DNA of 61,302 nt from an uncultured Dechloromonas sp. (lineage in GTDB: Bacteria; Pseudomonadota; Gammaproteobacteria; Burkholderiales; Rhodocyclaceae): positions 1 to 61,302 of the forward strand of contig NZ_CAMFKO010000025.1 in assembly GCF_945957265.1 (NCBI RefSeq), written 5' to 3'. Of the stretch, positions 1-8,933 are shown in pieces. Each line of letters begins with the position of its first letter. Positions within the stretch are counted from its first letter, which is position 1. The position numbers and the translations under genes were made by a program. The notes under the pieces were generated by a model, which did not search any database, was not told where the DNA came from, and worked only from the letters and a program-made list of their open reading frames with translations.

Positions 1-106
1 TCATGCTCATCTTGACGTTGGCCAGATCAACGCCCGTGCCGTCCGCCTTCACGCGAACCTTGACGTTGTAGTCGATAACCCGTTTTACGGGGACCAGAAT
101 CTTCAC
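1..106 (-). CDS. etfB: Electron transfer flavoprotein beta subunit, N-terminal fragment
   Basis: Only the first 35 codons lie in the window; the gene continues past its left edge. The N-terminus reads [20 protein letters not shown], the hallmark start of EtfB/FixA. EtfB binds AMP and, with EtfA, carries electrons from acyl-CoA dehydrogenases to the quinone pool. The start is a GTG with an AAGGAG ribosome site about eight bases upstream. It is divergent from a TetR-family gene with a 117-base spacer that carries two matching palindromes, so control of the etf genes by that regulator is likely. The start and family are seen directly; regulation is inferred. Confidence 0.85.
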   Translation of the reverse strand, partial: MKILVPVKRVIDYNVKVRVKADGTGVDLANVKMSM

Positions 107-156
107 AAGCCTTCTCCTTTTACTCGGTTAGATTTTGTATAACCTGCATCGCCTGT

Positions 157-185
157 TTGACAGACGTTGACTCAATCAGCACAAT
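157..185 (+). promoter_or_regulatory. Candidate sigma70 promoter for the TetR gene
   Basis: A perfect TTGACA -35 box is followed after 17 bases by CACAAT as a weak -10 box. Transcription would start near position 192, inside the first palindrome. A repressor bound there would block its own transcription. The boxes are seen in sequence; use is inferred. Confidence 0.4.
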
Positions 186-187
186 GA

Positions 188-227
188 CCATACTGTGTCG
201 TATGGAAAAGCATACGGTAGCGTATGG
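188..227. promoter_or_regulatory. Twin palindromic operators, CATAC-N6-GTATG
   Basis: Two inverted repeats of the same form lie 22 bases apart: CCATAC-N6-GTATGG at 188-205 and GCATAC-N6-GTATGG at 210-227. The second one contains the ATG of the TetR gene. The 22-base period is about two helical turns, which suits two TetR dimers on the same DNA face. They are the best candidates for the binding sites of the adjacent TetR regulator, controlling itself and the etf genes. Confidence 0.6.
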
Positions 228-847
228 AAAACAAACCTGTCAAGTCCACCGCCATTAAACCACCAACTCGCGCCCGCCGCACCGGCGCCGAGCCACGCAC
301 GCAACTCGACCCGGCCGCCTGGGTAGACGCGGCAATCGACGTCTTCGCCCGCGACGGGGTGACCGGCTTGCGCGTCGAGGTGCTGGCCAAGCATTGCGGC
401 GTCACCAAGGGCAGCTTTTATTGGCATTTCAAGGACCGCCAGGCCCTGCTCGATGCCGTCCTCGCCCGCTGGAAGGAAGGCCGCATCCGCGATATCGAGA
501 AGACGACGGCGATGATGCAGGGCGACCCGCGCGACCAGTTGCATTACGTCATCGAAGTCTATGGCGCCAACCGCAACCGCAAGGGCATGTCGATCGAACT
601 GGCGGTGCGCGACTGGGCCCGGCACGATATCAAGGCTGCCGCCGTCGTCGAGGAAGTCGATCTCTACCGGCTCGAATGCACCCGCAAGCTCTTCGTCAAT
701 TCCGGCATGAGCGACGCCGAGGCCAAGAGCCGCAGCCTGTTGCTCTACGCTTGCGTGTTTGGCCTGTCGCTGATGCACTACACGCATTTCGACGACAACC
801 TGTCGGACCTCAAGCAGCGAATCGCCGAACGAATCGTTTCCAGCTAG
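224..847 (+). CDS. TetR/AcrR family transcriptional regulator
   Basis: This 207-residue protein has the TetR helix-turn-helix near residues 45-80, including the signature GVTKGSFYWHFKDRQALL. The rest would be the helical ligand and dimer domain. The ATG lies inside a palindrome and has no clear Shine-Dalgarno sequence, so translation may be weak or nearly leaderless. It is divergent from etfB, which suggests it senses an acyl-CoA or related ligand and controls electron transfer flavoprotein genes. The ligand cannot be read from sequence. Its last four bases overlap, tail to tail, the stop of the lipoprotein gene on the other strand. Confidence 0.85.
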   Translation: MENKPVKSTAIKPPTRARRTGAEPRTQLDPAAWVDAAIDVFARDGVTGLRVEVLAKHCGVTKGSFYWHFKDRQALLDAVLARWKEGRIRDIEKTTAMMQGDPRDQLHYVIEVYGANRNRKGMSIELAVRDWARHDIKAAAVVEEVDLYRLECTRKLFVNSGMSDAEAKSRSLLLYACVFGLSLMHYTHFDDNLSDLKQRIAERIVSS

Positions 848-1449
848 CCGAAGCAGGCACCGCTCGCCGGCGTGTCGGCCAACCGGCGTTCCCACGACCT
901 GAGGTCGGCCGCCAGCTGATCGACCGCCTCGCTCAGGGCGCCGACGCCGCCCCGGGCATCTTGCGTCACCGCCGCCTTTTCAAGATTGACCGGCAATTCG
1001 GCAAGCTGGCGGCGCGACCGGTCAAGCAGCACCACCCTGCCCTGCACGACACCGCGACTCGCGTCCGGCGCGGAAAAGACCTGGCTGAACTCGCCAATCT
1101 CGACACGCATCAGGCAACGCGCCTGCCCCTGCCCCGAAGGCGACAAACGCAGCTGTTGCGACAGGCGTTGCTGCAGCATCTGGGCCGGCGGACCGGCCCA
1201 GCGCGCCCGGGCATATTCGCGCAAACGCGCCGCATCGATGTAGGCCAGGCGATAGTCGATGCCCATGGTGTCGAACCACAGCGGCGCCCTGACCTCCAGC
1301 GCCAGGGGCACCCGACGCTGGGCCACCAGCGCCTCGGCCGGGGACGGCCCGAAATCATAGATCGCCAGCGGCGCATCGCCCCCCCGCTTGCCGGAGGTAA
1401 AGCAGCCGGCAAGCAGCAGGCAGCACACCAGGCCGAGCAGTGTCTTCAT
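844..1449 (-). CDS. ABC-type transport auxiliary lipoprotein (PqiC-like, DUF330 type)
   Basis: The 201-residue product begins MKTLLGLVCCLLLAGC, a lipoprotein signal with a lipobox LAGC; Cys16 would be lipidated. An upstream in-frame start would add 22 residues ahead of the signal and is rejected. The body resembles the auxiliary lipoproteins found with MCE transporters, which sit in the outer membrane or periplasm and help lipid passage. It starts one base after the MlaD-like stop, and is the last gene of the ppx-mla operon. Exact partners are inferred from position. Confidence 0.75.
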   Translation of the reverse strand: MKTLLGLVCCLLLAGCFTSGKRGGDAPLAIYDFGPSPAEALVAQRRVPLALEVRAPLWFDTMGIDYRLAYIDAARLREYARARWAGPPAQMLQQRLSQQLRLSPSGQGQARCLMRVEIGEFSQVFSAPDASRGVVQGRVVLLDRSRRQLAELPVNLEKAAVTQDARGGVGALSEAVDQLAADLRSWERRLADTPASGACFG

Positions 1450-1450
1450 C

Positions 1451-2377
1451 TCACTGCCCTCCCGTCGGATTGAAGCCGGCCTCACCGGGCCCGGGCGACT
1501 GCGACGGCGCGCCAAACACCAGTCCCTGCGGCGTGTCCTCGAGTATGCGCAGAACCCGGCTCAATTGCCGCGAAGTCAGCGAGAAATCCTGGGCCAGCTC
1601 GTTCAGGCGGGGCATCAGCGCCGAGGTGCCGCCGGCCGATGCGTCGCCGATGGCGACATCCAGCTTGTCGGTCGCCACCTGCATCTTGCCGATCAGGAGC
1701 CGCGTGTCGGCCAGCAGCGGGCCGACCTCGCCGGCCGCTTGCGAGAAATGCTTGATATTGCGGTCATCGAGGACTTTCCTGACCTGCACCAGCGTGGCAT
1801 TGAGGTTTTCCAGCGCCGGCTTCAAATTGGCCGAAGCGCCTTCCAGATTGGCCAATGTCGCCGTCAGGTGCGCCCTGTTCTCTTCGTTGAGCACCGAATT
1901 GGCGCTCTGCATCAGCGCCTTGGCCTGCTTCAGCGTTGCCGCCCCGGTCTCGCCCAATTCGTCGAACAGCGACGGAATCATGGCGATACGCGGCGGCGAC
2001 TCGTCGTTGGGTTCGAGCGGCGTATTGTCCTTGCCGGTTTCCAGCAACAGGATGTGCGCCAGCCCGGTCACCCCCTGGTAGTTCAGCTTGGCGACCGTGC
2101 CGGCGGTCAGCGGCACGCTTTCGGTGACCGAGATGGTGACCAGGATGTTGCTGTAGTCGTCGGGGTCGAGGCGGATATCGCTGACCTTGCCGACCCGGAT
2201 GCCGCGGTAGCGAACCTGGGCCTGCGGATTGAGGCCGCCGATGTTCTGCTTGGTGACGACGATGTAGTCATGCGTCTCGTCGCGGCTCCCGCCCAGCCAA
2301 TAGAGCGCGAGGATGGCCGCCAGCCCCAGCAACAGGGCGAAGAGTCCGGCGGCGAAGGCATGCGACTTGTTTTCCAT
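1451..2377 (-). CDS. mlaD: MCE-family lipid transport protein (MlaD-like)
   Basis: A single N-terminal membrane helix (about residues 9-28) is followed by an MCE domain with the RYRGIRVGKV core near residue 56. A long helical region follows, then a proline-rich end. At 308 residues it is longer than E. coli MlaD (about 180) and closer to single-MCE proteins with a helical extension. MCE proteins form hexameric rings in the periplasm that carry phospholipids between membranes. It lies nine bases after the ATPase gene and just before the auxiliary lipoprotein gene. Whether substrates are phospholipids or another lipid is not shown. Confidence 0.85.
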   Translation of the reverse strand: MENKSHAFAAGLFALLLGLAAILALYWLGGSRDETHDYIVVTKQNIGGLNPQAQVRYRGIRVGKVSDIRLDPDDYSNILVTISVTESVPLTAGTVAKLNYQGVTGLAHILLLETGKDNTPLEPNDESPPRIAMIPSLFDELGETGAATLKQAKALMQSANSVLNEENRAHLTATLANLEGASANLKPALENLNATLVQVRKVLDDRNIKHFSQAAGEVGPLLADTRLLIGKMQVATDKLDVAIGDASAGGTSALMPRLNELAQDFSLTSRQLSRVLRILEDTPQGLVFGAPSQSPGPGEAGFNPTGGQ

Positions 2378-2386
2378 GAGCCGTAA

Positions 2387-3142
2387 TTAAAGCAGCTTCC
2401 GGCGGTCTGCGCCAAAAAAGCCGGTCACGAAGGGGTGATCGATGGTCATGATCTCGGCGCGCGTGCCGTAGGCGATGATGTGATGATCGGCCAGGATGGC
2501 GACATGGCTGGCCAGGCCGGCCAGCGTGTTCAGATCGTGGGTGACCATGACCACCGTCAGGCCCAGTTCGCGCTGCAGTTCCCCGATCAGCTCGACAAAG
2601 TTCTGGCTGCGATCCGGATCGAGTCCGGCCGTCGGCTCGTCGAGCAACAGCAACTCCGGCTCGAGGGCCAGCGCGCGCGCCAGCGCAACGCGCTTCACCA
2701 TGCCGCCGGACAGTTCGGCCGGCATCAACTTGCCATGCGCGGCCCCCAGGCCGACCATGGCCAGCTTGAGATGCACCAGGCGCCGAATCCAGTCCTCGTC
2801 GAGACAGCGCAACTCGCGCAGGGGAAAGGCGATGTTGTCGTACACCGACAAGGCCGAGAACAAGGCGCCGTGCTGGAAAAGCATGCCCAGGCGGCGCCGG
2901 ATATTGCGCTGCGCACGGATATCCGGATCGTTCAGATCGACGCCGAACAAACGGACCACGCCCGCATCCGGCCGATGCAAGCCGAGGATCTCGCGCAGCA
3001 GGGTCGTCTTTCCGCTTCCCGAACCGCCCAGCAGGCCGACGATCTGCCCCTCCTTGACGCGCAGGCCGAGGTCGCGATGGACCGTGTTGCCACGGAAACT
3101 CGTGCTCACCCCATCCAGTTCGATGACCGTTGGCCGGTTCAT
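2387..3142 (-). CDS. mlaF: ABC transporter ATP-binding protein, MlaF-like
   Basis: The 251-residue protein has a Walker A loop GGSGSGKTT near residue 39, the ABC signature LSGGM, a Walker B LLLLDEP and the H-loop VTHD. LSGGMVKR in place of LSGGQ is typical of the Mla/Ttg2A subfamily. It powers lipid movement by the MlaE-MlaD complex at the inner membrane. The start ATG overlaps the stop of the permease gene by four bases, so the two are translationally coupled. Confidence 0.9.
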   Translation of the reverse strand: MNRPTVIELDGVSTSFRGNTVHRDLGLRVKEGQIVGLLGGSGSGKTTLLREILGLHRPDAGVVRLFGVDLNDPDIRAQRNIRRRLGMLFQHGALFSALSVYDNIAFPLRELRCLDEDWIRRLVHLKLAMVGLGAAHGKLMPAELSGGMVKRVALARALALEPELLLLDEPTAGLDPDRSQNFVELIGELQRELGLTVVMVTHDLNTLAGLASHVAILADHHIIAYGTRAEIMTIDHPFVTGFFGADRRKLL

Positions 3143-4245
3143 AGCTGCGGCACGCCGATCTGCCGGGTAAATACGGCAAAAATGGCGTCGACCAGGATCA
3201 CGGTGGTAATCGCCGTGACCACGGCGCTCGTCGTGTTGGCCGAGAGGCTCTCGGTATTGGGCTTGACGTGCAGGCCGAAATGGCAGGCGACGAGTGCGAT
3301 GACGAAGCCGAACACGAAGCCCTTGCCCAGCCCGATGTAGAGGTTGCTGACCGGCACGACGCGCGGCAGGTTCTCGAGAAAATAGACCAGCGACAAGTCC
3401 AGTTGCAGCAGCGCCGCCAGCATGCCGCCAAACATGGCCACCGCCGACGTCCACAGCACCAGCAGCGGCATGGCCACGGTCAATCCGGCGATTTTGGGGA
3501 GCACGACGCGAATGCTCCGCGAAATGCCCATGGTCGACAGCGCGTCGATTTCCTCGGTCACCCGCATCACGCCGATCTGCGCCGTCATCGCCGAGCCGGA
3601 GCGCCCGGCGACGAGCACGGCAACCAGTACCGGGCCGAGCTCGCGGATGATCGAAATGCCCAGGATATTCACGATGAACAGGTCGGCACCGAAGCTCTTC
3701 AACTGCAGGGCCGACAGGTAGCTGATGGTCACCCCGATCAGGAAACCGACCAGCGCGGTCATCGGCAAGGCCAGCGCTCCGGCCTTGTAGACGTTGGCGG
3801 TGAACTCGCGCCAGGGAATATCCCTCGGGTGCCGCAGCAGGAAGACGGTATCGAGGAGCAACTGCCCGAACAGGGCGATCATGCCGCGCAGGTTGGCCGC
3901 AGCCTTGAGCAGGTAACGCCCGATGAACTCCGGCAAATGCACGCGCGCCACCGGCGGCGGCGGCATTTCCTGGGGCAGCTCGGCCACCCGCTCGACAATG
4001 CGCCGGTGGATGTCGCCGATTTCCAGGCAAGCCGGCCACTTCGCCTGCCAGGCGCGCCACAGCAAGACGGCAGCGGCGCTGTCCAGGCGGGTCAGCGCCG
4101 ACAAATCCCATTGCCGATTCCCTTCCGTCGCCGCTGCCAGCCCGGCCTGCAGCTCGGCCAGCCTTGGCAGCATCTCCGCCAAGGTCCATGCGCCGGACAA
4201 CACCACCTTCCCCGGCTCGACATGCAAGCTGGGGCGGTCGCTCAC
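3139..4245 (-). CDS. mlaE: MlaE-like permease with N-terminal STAS domain
   Basis: The first ~90 residues look like a STAS domain (MlaB-like, with the core DLSALTRLDSAAAVLLW), and the remaining ~270 residues are a MlaE permease with several membrane helices and the conserved RELGPVLVAVLVAGRSGSA stretch. In E. coli the STAS protein MlaB is separate and regulates the ATPase; here it is fused to the permease, as in a known subgroup of MlaE proteins. The gene overlaps ppx at its start and mlaF at its end by four bases each. Confidence 0.88.
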   Translation of the reverse strand: MSDRPSLHVEPGKVVLSGAWTLAEMLPRLAELQAGLAAATEGNRQWDLSALTRLDSAAAVLLWRAWQAKWPACLEIGDIHRRIVERVAELPQEMPPPPVARVHLPEFIGRYLLKAAANLRGMIALFGQLLLDTVFLLRHPRDIPWREFTANVYKAGALALPMTALVGFLIGVTISYLSALQLKSFGADLFIVNILGISIIRELGPVLVAVLVAGRSGSAMTAQIGVMRVTEEIDALSTMGISRSIRVVLPKIAGLTVAMPLLVLWTSAVAMFGGMLAALLQLDLSLVYFLENLPRVVPVSNLYIGLGKGFVFGFVIALVACHFGLHVKPNTESLSANTTSAVVTAITTVILVDAIFAVFTRQIGVPQL

Positions 4246-5744
4246 GCGGATTTCCTCGCCGGCTTGGATTTCAGGGCGTATTCCCGGCCCATCGCCTTCC
4301 AGACTGCGGCTTCCTCGCCGAATGCCGCCGCCGTCCAGGGATTGGCCGCCAGCCAGTCGGCAGGCAGGTCGAGCTGGTAACCGCCGGCCGTGCGCTCGAC
4401 GCGCCAGGCCGGCAAAGGACGGTCGTCGCGCGTGCGGTGCAGGAGCACGGCCAGGCGCAGGGCAAAGATCAGGTTCCAGGCGCTGTCCGAAGCCGGCATG
4501 CCCCCCAGCTTCTCCAGCTTGCCGCGGTGCCCCAGCACCAGCATGGCGAGCCGCGCCTGGTCCTTTTTCGAGAAGCCCGGCATGTCGGCATAGGTCAGGA
4601 TGTAGGCGCCGTGCTTGTGATAGGCGTTATGCGCCACCGAAATGCCGATTTCGTGCAAGCGGCAAGCCCAGGTCAGGAACTGGACATCCGGCTCCGCGGG
4701 CTCCCCGTTGGAAGCCTGCCTCAAGGCCGACAAGGCGGTCGCCTCGACCCGCTCGACCTGGTCGCCTTCGACCTGGTAGCGACGACGGAACTGCTTCACC
4801 GTCGCATCGCGCATGTCGTGATGATGGAAACGTCCGAGCAGGTCGTAGAGGACGCCGAGACGCAGCGCGCCGTCGGCATAGGTCATCCGCTCGATGCCCA
4901 GCTCCTCGAAGATGGCCGACATGATGGCCACGCCGCCCGGGAAAACGGGCAGACGGTCGCCCTTGATGCCCGGGAGGTCTAGGGCTTCCGCCGAGCCGGC
5001 CTTGATGAGCAGCGCGCAGAGCCGGTCCAGCCCGACCCGGGTGATGCCGCTTTCGCCGTTCGGATTGAGCCCGTTGAGTTCGAGGACGTCGGCAATCGCG
5101 CGCGCCGAGCCCGAGGAGCCGACCGCCTCCTTCCAGCCCATGCGCTGGTAGTCATGGGCGATCAGTTCGATTTCCTTGGCCGCCGCCACCTGGGCTTCCC
5201 GCAGGCGCTTCTTGTCGATCCGGCGATCCGGAAAGAAACGCAGGGTGTAGCTGACGCAGCCCATGTACAGCGATTCCATCAGCTGCGGCTCGTGCCGCTT
5301 GCCGATGATGAACTCGGTCGATCCGCCGCCGATGTCGACGACCAGGCGCTTGTGCGACGCCGACGGCATGGAGTGCGAGGCGCCGATGTAGATCAGCCGC
5401 GCTTCCTCGCGCCCGGCGATGATTTCGATCGGGAAGCCCAGCGCCTCCTCGGCCAGCGGCAGAAATTCGACGGCATTCTTGGCGACACGCAGCGTATTGG
5501 TCGCCACGGCACGCACCGCACCGCCATCCAGCCCGCGCAAACGTTCGCCGAAACGGCGCAAGCCATCCAGTGCCCGGGCCTGCGAGGCCGCATCCAGGCG
5601 CTTGTCCGGCATCAGCCCGGAGGCCAGGCGTACCGGCTCCTTCATCGAGTCCAGGGTGTAGATCTGGTCATCGACCACGCGCCCGACTTGCAGGCGGAAA
5701 CTGTTTGAACCCAGGTCGACGGCGGCGACGGTTTCGTAAATCAT
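4242..5744 (-). CDS. ppx: Exopolyphosphatase, Ppx/GppA family
   Basis: The 500-residue length fits Ppx, which is longer than short GppA forms. The N-terminus AAVDLGSNSFRLQVGRV and the later DIGGGSTEFIIG motif belong to the ASKHA ATPase fold; the C-terminal half is an HD-like helical domain. It removes phosphate from the ends of polyphosphate and may also act on pppGpp. It is the first gene of a minus-strand unit and is coupled to mlaE by an ATGA overlap. Confidence 0.88.
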   Translation of the reverse strand: MIYETVAAVDLGSNSFRLQVGRVVDDQIYTLDSMKEPVRLASGLMPDKRLDAASQARALDGLRRFGERLRGLDGGAVRAVATNTLRVAKNAVEFLPLAEEALGFPIEIIAGREEARLIYIGASHSMPSASHKRLVVDIGGGSTEFIIGKRHEPQLMESLYMGCVSYTLRFFPDRRIDKKRLREAQVAAAKEIELIAHDYQRMGWKEAVGSSGSARAIADVLELNGLNPNGESGITRVGLDRLCALLIKAGSAEALDLPGIKGDRLPVFPGGVAIMSAIFEELGIERMTYADGALRLGVLYDLLGRFHHHDMRDATVKQFRRRYQVEGDQVERVEATALSALRQASNGEPAEPDVQFLTWACRLHEIGISVAHNAYHKHGAYILTYADMPGFSKKDQARLAMLVLGHRGKLEKLGGMPASDSAWNLIFALRLAVLLHRTRDDRPLPAWRVERTAGGYQLDLPADWLAANPWTAAAFGEEAAVWKAMGREYALKSKPARKSA

Positions 5745-5824
5745 CGGAGAAAACGGCAGGTTGCTAGGATTGGCGGGGATTCTACCACCCGCGACAGATG
5801 GCCATTCTTACCGTTCCGCAATAA

Positions 5825-5854
5825 AAAGCCCGCCGACTTTCATCGGCGGGCTTT
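5825..5854 (-). terminator. Intrinsic terminator of prpE
   Basis: A perfect 12-base stem (AAAGCCCGCCGA with its complement) and six-base loop is followed, on the minus strand, by a T run (TTTTTAT). It sits 22 bases beyond the prpE stop and before ppx. Confidence 0.85.
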
Positions 5855-5875
5855 GGCGAACGCAGGCGGCGAAAC

Positions 5876-7768
5876 TTAGCTGGCCAGCGCGTTCCGGATC
5901 TGCTCCAGGGTGGACGGATCCTCGATGGTGGTCAGATCGCCGGGATCGCGGCCTTCGGCCAGCGCCTGCAGCGAACGGCGGAGCATCTTGCCCGAACGGG
6001 TCTTCGGCAGGCCGGTCACGAAGTGCACGCGGGCCGGACGCGCAATGGCGCCGAGGATGCCGTCGACCGTCGCGAACACCTCCTTCTCCAGCGCCTTGAC
6101 CATCTCCGGCGTGGCTACCTTGGAAGCATCCTTGACGACCGCGAAGGCCATCGGCATCTGCCCCTTCAGCTTGTCTTCGACGCCGACCACGGCCACTTCG
6201 GCGACGGCCGGGTGGTTCTGGATCGCTTCCTCGATTTCGCGGGTGCCGAGGCGGTGGCCGGCCACGTTGATGACGTCGTCGGTACGGCCGAGGATGGTGA
6301 AGTAGCCGTCTTCATCCTTGATCGCCCAGTCGTAGGAGGAATAAACCAGCGGGTCCTTGAACAGCGTGAAGTAGGTGCTGACGAAACGATCGTCCTGCCC
6401 CCAGACGGTGGACAGGCAGCCCGGCGGCAGCGGCGGCACGACGGCGGCGATGCCCTTTTCGTTGGCGCCGCAGATCGAGCCGTCCTCGCGGAAGATCTGC
6501 AGGTTGTAGCCATAGACCGGGAAGGACGGCGAACCGAACTTGATCGGGGTCTTCTCGACGCCGTGCAGCGCGGCCAGCATCGGCCAGCCGGTTTCGGTCT
6601 GCCAGTAGTTGTCGATGACCGGCTTCTGCAGTTCGTTCTGGAACCACTCGTGCGTCGGCTGGTCGAGCGGCTCGCCGGCCATGAAGATGTGCTTCAGCGA
6701 AGACAGGTCGTACTTGTGCATGTACGCCGGGTCCTGCTTCTTCAGCACGCGGGCGGCGGTCGGTGCGGAGAACATGACGTTGACCTTGTACTTCTCGACG
6801 ATCTGCCACCAGATGCCCGGATCCGGGCGCAGCGGCGTGCCTTCGTACATGATGGTCGCCATGCCGGCGATCAGCGGGCCGTAGATGATGTAGGAGTGGC
6901 CGACCACCCAGCCGATGTCGGAGGTCGAGAAGTAGGTTTCGCCTTCGCCGCCGCAGTAGATGTGCTTCATCGACGAAGCCAGGGCCACGGCATAGCCGCC
7001 GGTGTCGCGCTGCACGCCCTTCGGCTTGCCGGTGGTGCCCGAGGTGTACAGGATGTAGGACGGTTCCGAAGACTCAAGCCATTCGCACTCGACCTTGGCA
7101 TCCATGTTCTGGGCGCGCAGGGTGGCGTAATCGACGTCGCGGCCGTCGACCTTGTTGAAGCCCTTGTCCAGGCCACGGTCGATCATCAGCACCTTGGCCG
7201 GCTTGTGTTCGGCGATCTCGATGGCTTCGTCGAGCAGGTGCTTGTACGGCACGGCCTTGCCGCCGCGCATGCCGGCGTCGGACGACACGATCAGCGTCGG
7301 CTTGGCGTCGTCGATGCGGGTCGCCAGGGAGCCCGAGGCAAAGCCGCCGAACACCACCGAGTGAATGGCCCCGATGCGGGTTGCCGCGAAAATCGCGAAA
7401 GCGGCCTGGGCAATCATCGGCATGTAGATCAGGACGCGATCGCCCTTCTTGACGCCGAGGCTCTTGTAGATGGCCGCCATGCGCTCGACTTCGCGCTGCA
7501 GCTCGGCGAAGGTGTAGACCTTCTCCTCGTCCGTTTCGGTGGAGATGTAGATCAGGGCACGATCGTTCGGACGCTTGGCGGCGTGGCGATCGATCGCGTT
7601 GTAGCACAGGTTGGTCTTGCCGCCGACGAACCACTTCGCGAAGGGCGGCCTGGAATAGTCGCAAACCTGGGTGAACGGCTCTTTCCAGTCGATGAGCCGG
7701 GCCTGCTCGGTCCAGAACTCATCCGGCTTTTCGATGGAATACTGGTGAAACTCCTTGTACGTCGCCAT
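5876..7768 (-). CDS. prpE: Propionyl-CoA synthetase (acetyl-CoA synthetase family)
   Basis: The 630-residue protein belongs to the AMP-forming acyl-CoA synthetases. It shows the P-loop YTSGTTGKPKGV, the adenylate motif YWQTETGWP, and the C-terminal PKTRSGKMLRR whose lysine is the usual acetylation site. Length and sequence favour PrpE over Acs. It activates propionate (and possibly acrylate or acetate) to the CoA ester. The start MATYKEF was chosen because a GAGGG site precedes it; an upstream start would add ten residues. It lies 48 bases after a receiver-domain gene and shares its strand with acuI. Confidence 0.88.
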   Translation of the reverse strand: MATYKEFHQYSIEKPDEFWTEQARLIDWKEPFTQVCDYSRPPFAKWFVGGKTNLCYNAIDRHAAKRPNDRALIYISTETDEEKVYTFAELQREVERMAAIYKSLGVKKGDRVLIYMPMIAQAAFAIFAATRIGAIHSVVFGGFASGSLATRIDDAKPTLIVSSDAGMRGGKAVPYKHLLDEAIEIAEHKPAKVLMIDRGLDKGFNKVDGRDVDYATLRAQNMDAKVECEWLESSEPSYILYTSGTTGKPKGVQRDTGGYAVALASSMKHIYCGGEGETYFSTSDIGWVVGHSYIIYGPLIAGMATIMYEGTPLRPDPGIWWQIVEKYKVNVMFSAPTAARVLKKQDPAYMHKYDLSSLKHIFMAGEPLDQPTHEWFQNELQKPVIDNYWQTETGWPMLAALHGVEKTPIKFGSPSFPVYGYNLQIFREDGSICGANEKGIAAVVPPLPPGCLSTVWGQDDRFVSTYFTLFKDPLVYSSYDWAIKDEDGYFTILGRTDDVINVAGHRLGTREIEEAIQNHPAVAEVAVVGVEDKLKGQMPMAFAVVKDASKVATPEMVKALEKEVFATVDGILGAIARPARVHFVTGLPKTRSGKMLRRSLQALAEGRDPGDLTTIEDPSTLEQIRNALAS

Positions 7769-7816
7769 AAGATCCCTCTTCAAAAGATTTTCCTGCACTG
7801 CTAAATACCGAACGGA

Positions 7817-8932
7817 CTAGTTTTTGTGAGATTTCCGTTCGCTTAAAAGGCGTTCAATCTCCGCCAGCGGCAGAGCCAAGCCCAATTCCTTCTCCATCAG
7901 CCGCAGCAGCGGCATCAGTCTTTCGCCCAGCGCCGGCAGATGTGGCACCACCGGCTCAAACCGGTTGGCCGCCAGCAACTCCAGCGCATGGTTGATCGAG
8001 ATCGGACGCGTCGCCGGCAGGACGCCGCCCGATTCGGTGCGATTCCCACCCTCACCCATCGCCCGGCGCATGCGCTCGCCGGCCAGGTCGAGCAGCGCTG
8101 CGGCCGAGGCCAGCGGGTCCGTCGGCATGCTGGCCAGACCGATGCTCACGGTCAGCGCGACGGTTTGGCCGCTGATCGTCAGCTTGGCCATTTCGACGGC
8201 CTCGCGCACGCGCTCGGAAAACGTGGCGCAAAAAGCCGGGGCGGTCCCCGGCGACACGATGGCGAACTGCCCCTGGCCGAAATGCCCCAGGCTGTCTTCG
8301 TGCCGCATCTTGCCGGCCAGCATCTTGGCGAAGCGATTGCAGATCTCTTCGGCCACCTGCAGTCCGAAACGCTGACAAAGGCCATCGAAATCGTCGAACC
8401 CGAGGACCATGGCGCTGACGTCGACCCCGTGCCGGGTGGCGTGCGAGAGTGCCTGCGCCATCTGCATTTCCAGATATTTACGTGTAAACAATCCGCTCAC
8501 CGGATCCTGAACCAGGCGCTCGCGATCGGCCTCGATGTTTTCCTGGGCGCGGGTCAGGCTAAGCAAGTTGTTCAAACGGGTCAGCAGTTCCGCACCGCCC
8601 GCCCCCTTGGTGACGAAATCCGAAACCCCCAGGGCCTTGGCCTTGAGACGCTCTTCTTCCGTTTCCTCCCCGGAAACCAGGATGAAGGGCAGTTGCTGCA
8701 GCCGCCTGAGCTTCGATGTCCGCAGCCGCTCCAGCAGCTCGTATCCGTTCAGCTTGGGCATTTGCAAATCAGAAATCACCGCCTTGATCGAATGATCGAC
8801 CACCAGGGTTTGCCATGCCGCTTCGCCGTCACACTCCTCCCGGACCTCGTAATTCGCCTTCAGGTGATGGATGAGCGACACCCTGACCACCCGTGAATCA
8901 TCGACGATCAGGATGTGCGGCAGATCGGCCAT
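7817..8932 (-). CDS. Response regulator with receiver and degenerate GGDEF domains
   Basis: Residues 5-125 form a receiver domain: acidic pair DD at 11-12, phospho-acceptor Asp55, Lys109. Residues ~140-290 resemble a GGDEF domain, but the signature is FGQGQF (218-223) in place of GGDEF, so diguanylate cyclase activity is very unlikely. A further ~80 residues at the C-terminus have no motif I recognise. The likely role is phosphorylation-dependent signalling by protein contact or c-di-GMP/GTP binding. It sits between acuI (one base gap) and prpE. No histidine kinase is nearby. Confidence 0.8.
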   Translation of the reverse strand: MADLPHILIVDDSRVVRVSLIHHLKANYEVREECDGEAAWQTLVVDHSIKAVISDLQMPKLNGYELLERLRTSKLRRLQQLPFILVSGEETEEERLKAKALGVSDFVTKGAGGAELLTRLNNLLSLTRAQENIEADRERLVQDPVSGLFTRKYLEMQMAQALSHATRHGVDVSAMVLGFDDFDGLCQRFGLQVAEEICNRFAKMLAGKMRHEDSLGHFGQGQFAIVSPGTAPAFCATFSERVREAVEMAKLTISGQTVALTVSIGLASMPTDPLASAAALLDLAGERMRRAMGEGGNRTESGGVLPATRPISINHALELLAANRFEPVVPHLPALGERLMPLLRLMEKELGLALPLAEIERLLSERKSHKN

Positions 8933-8933
8933 G

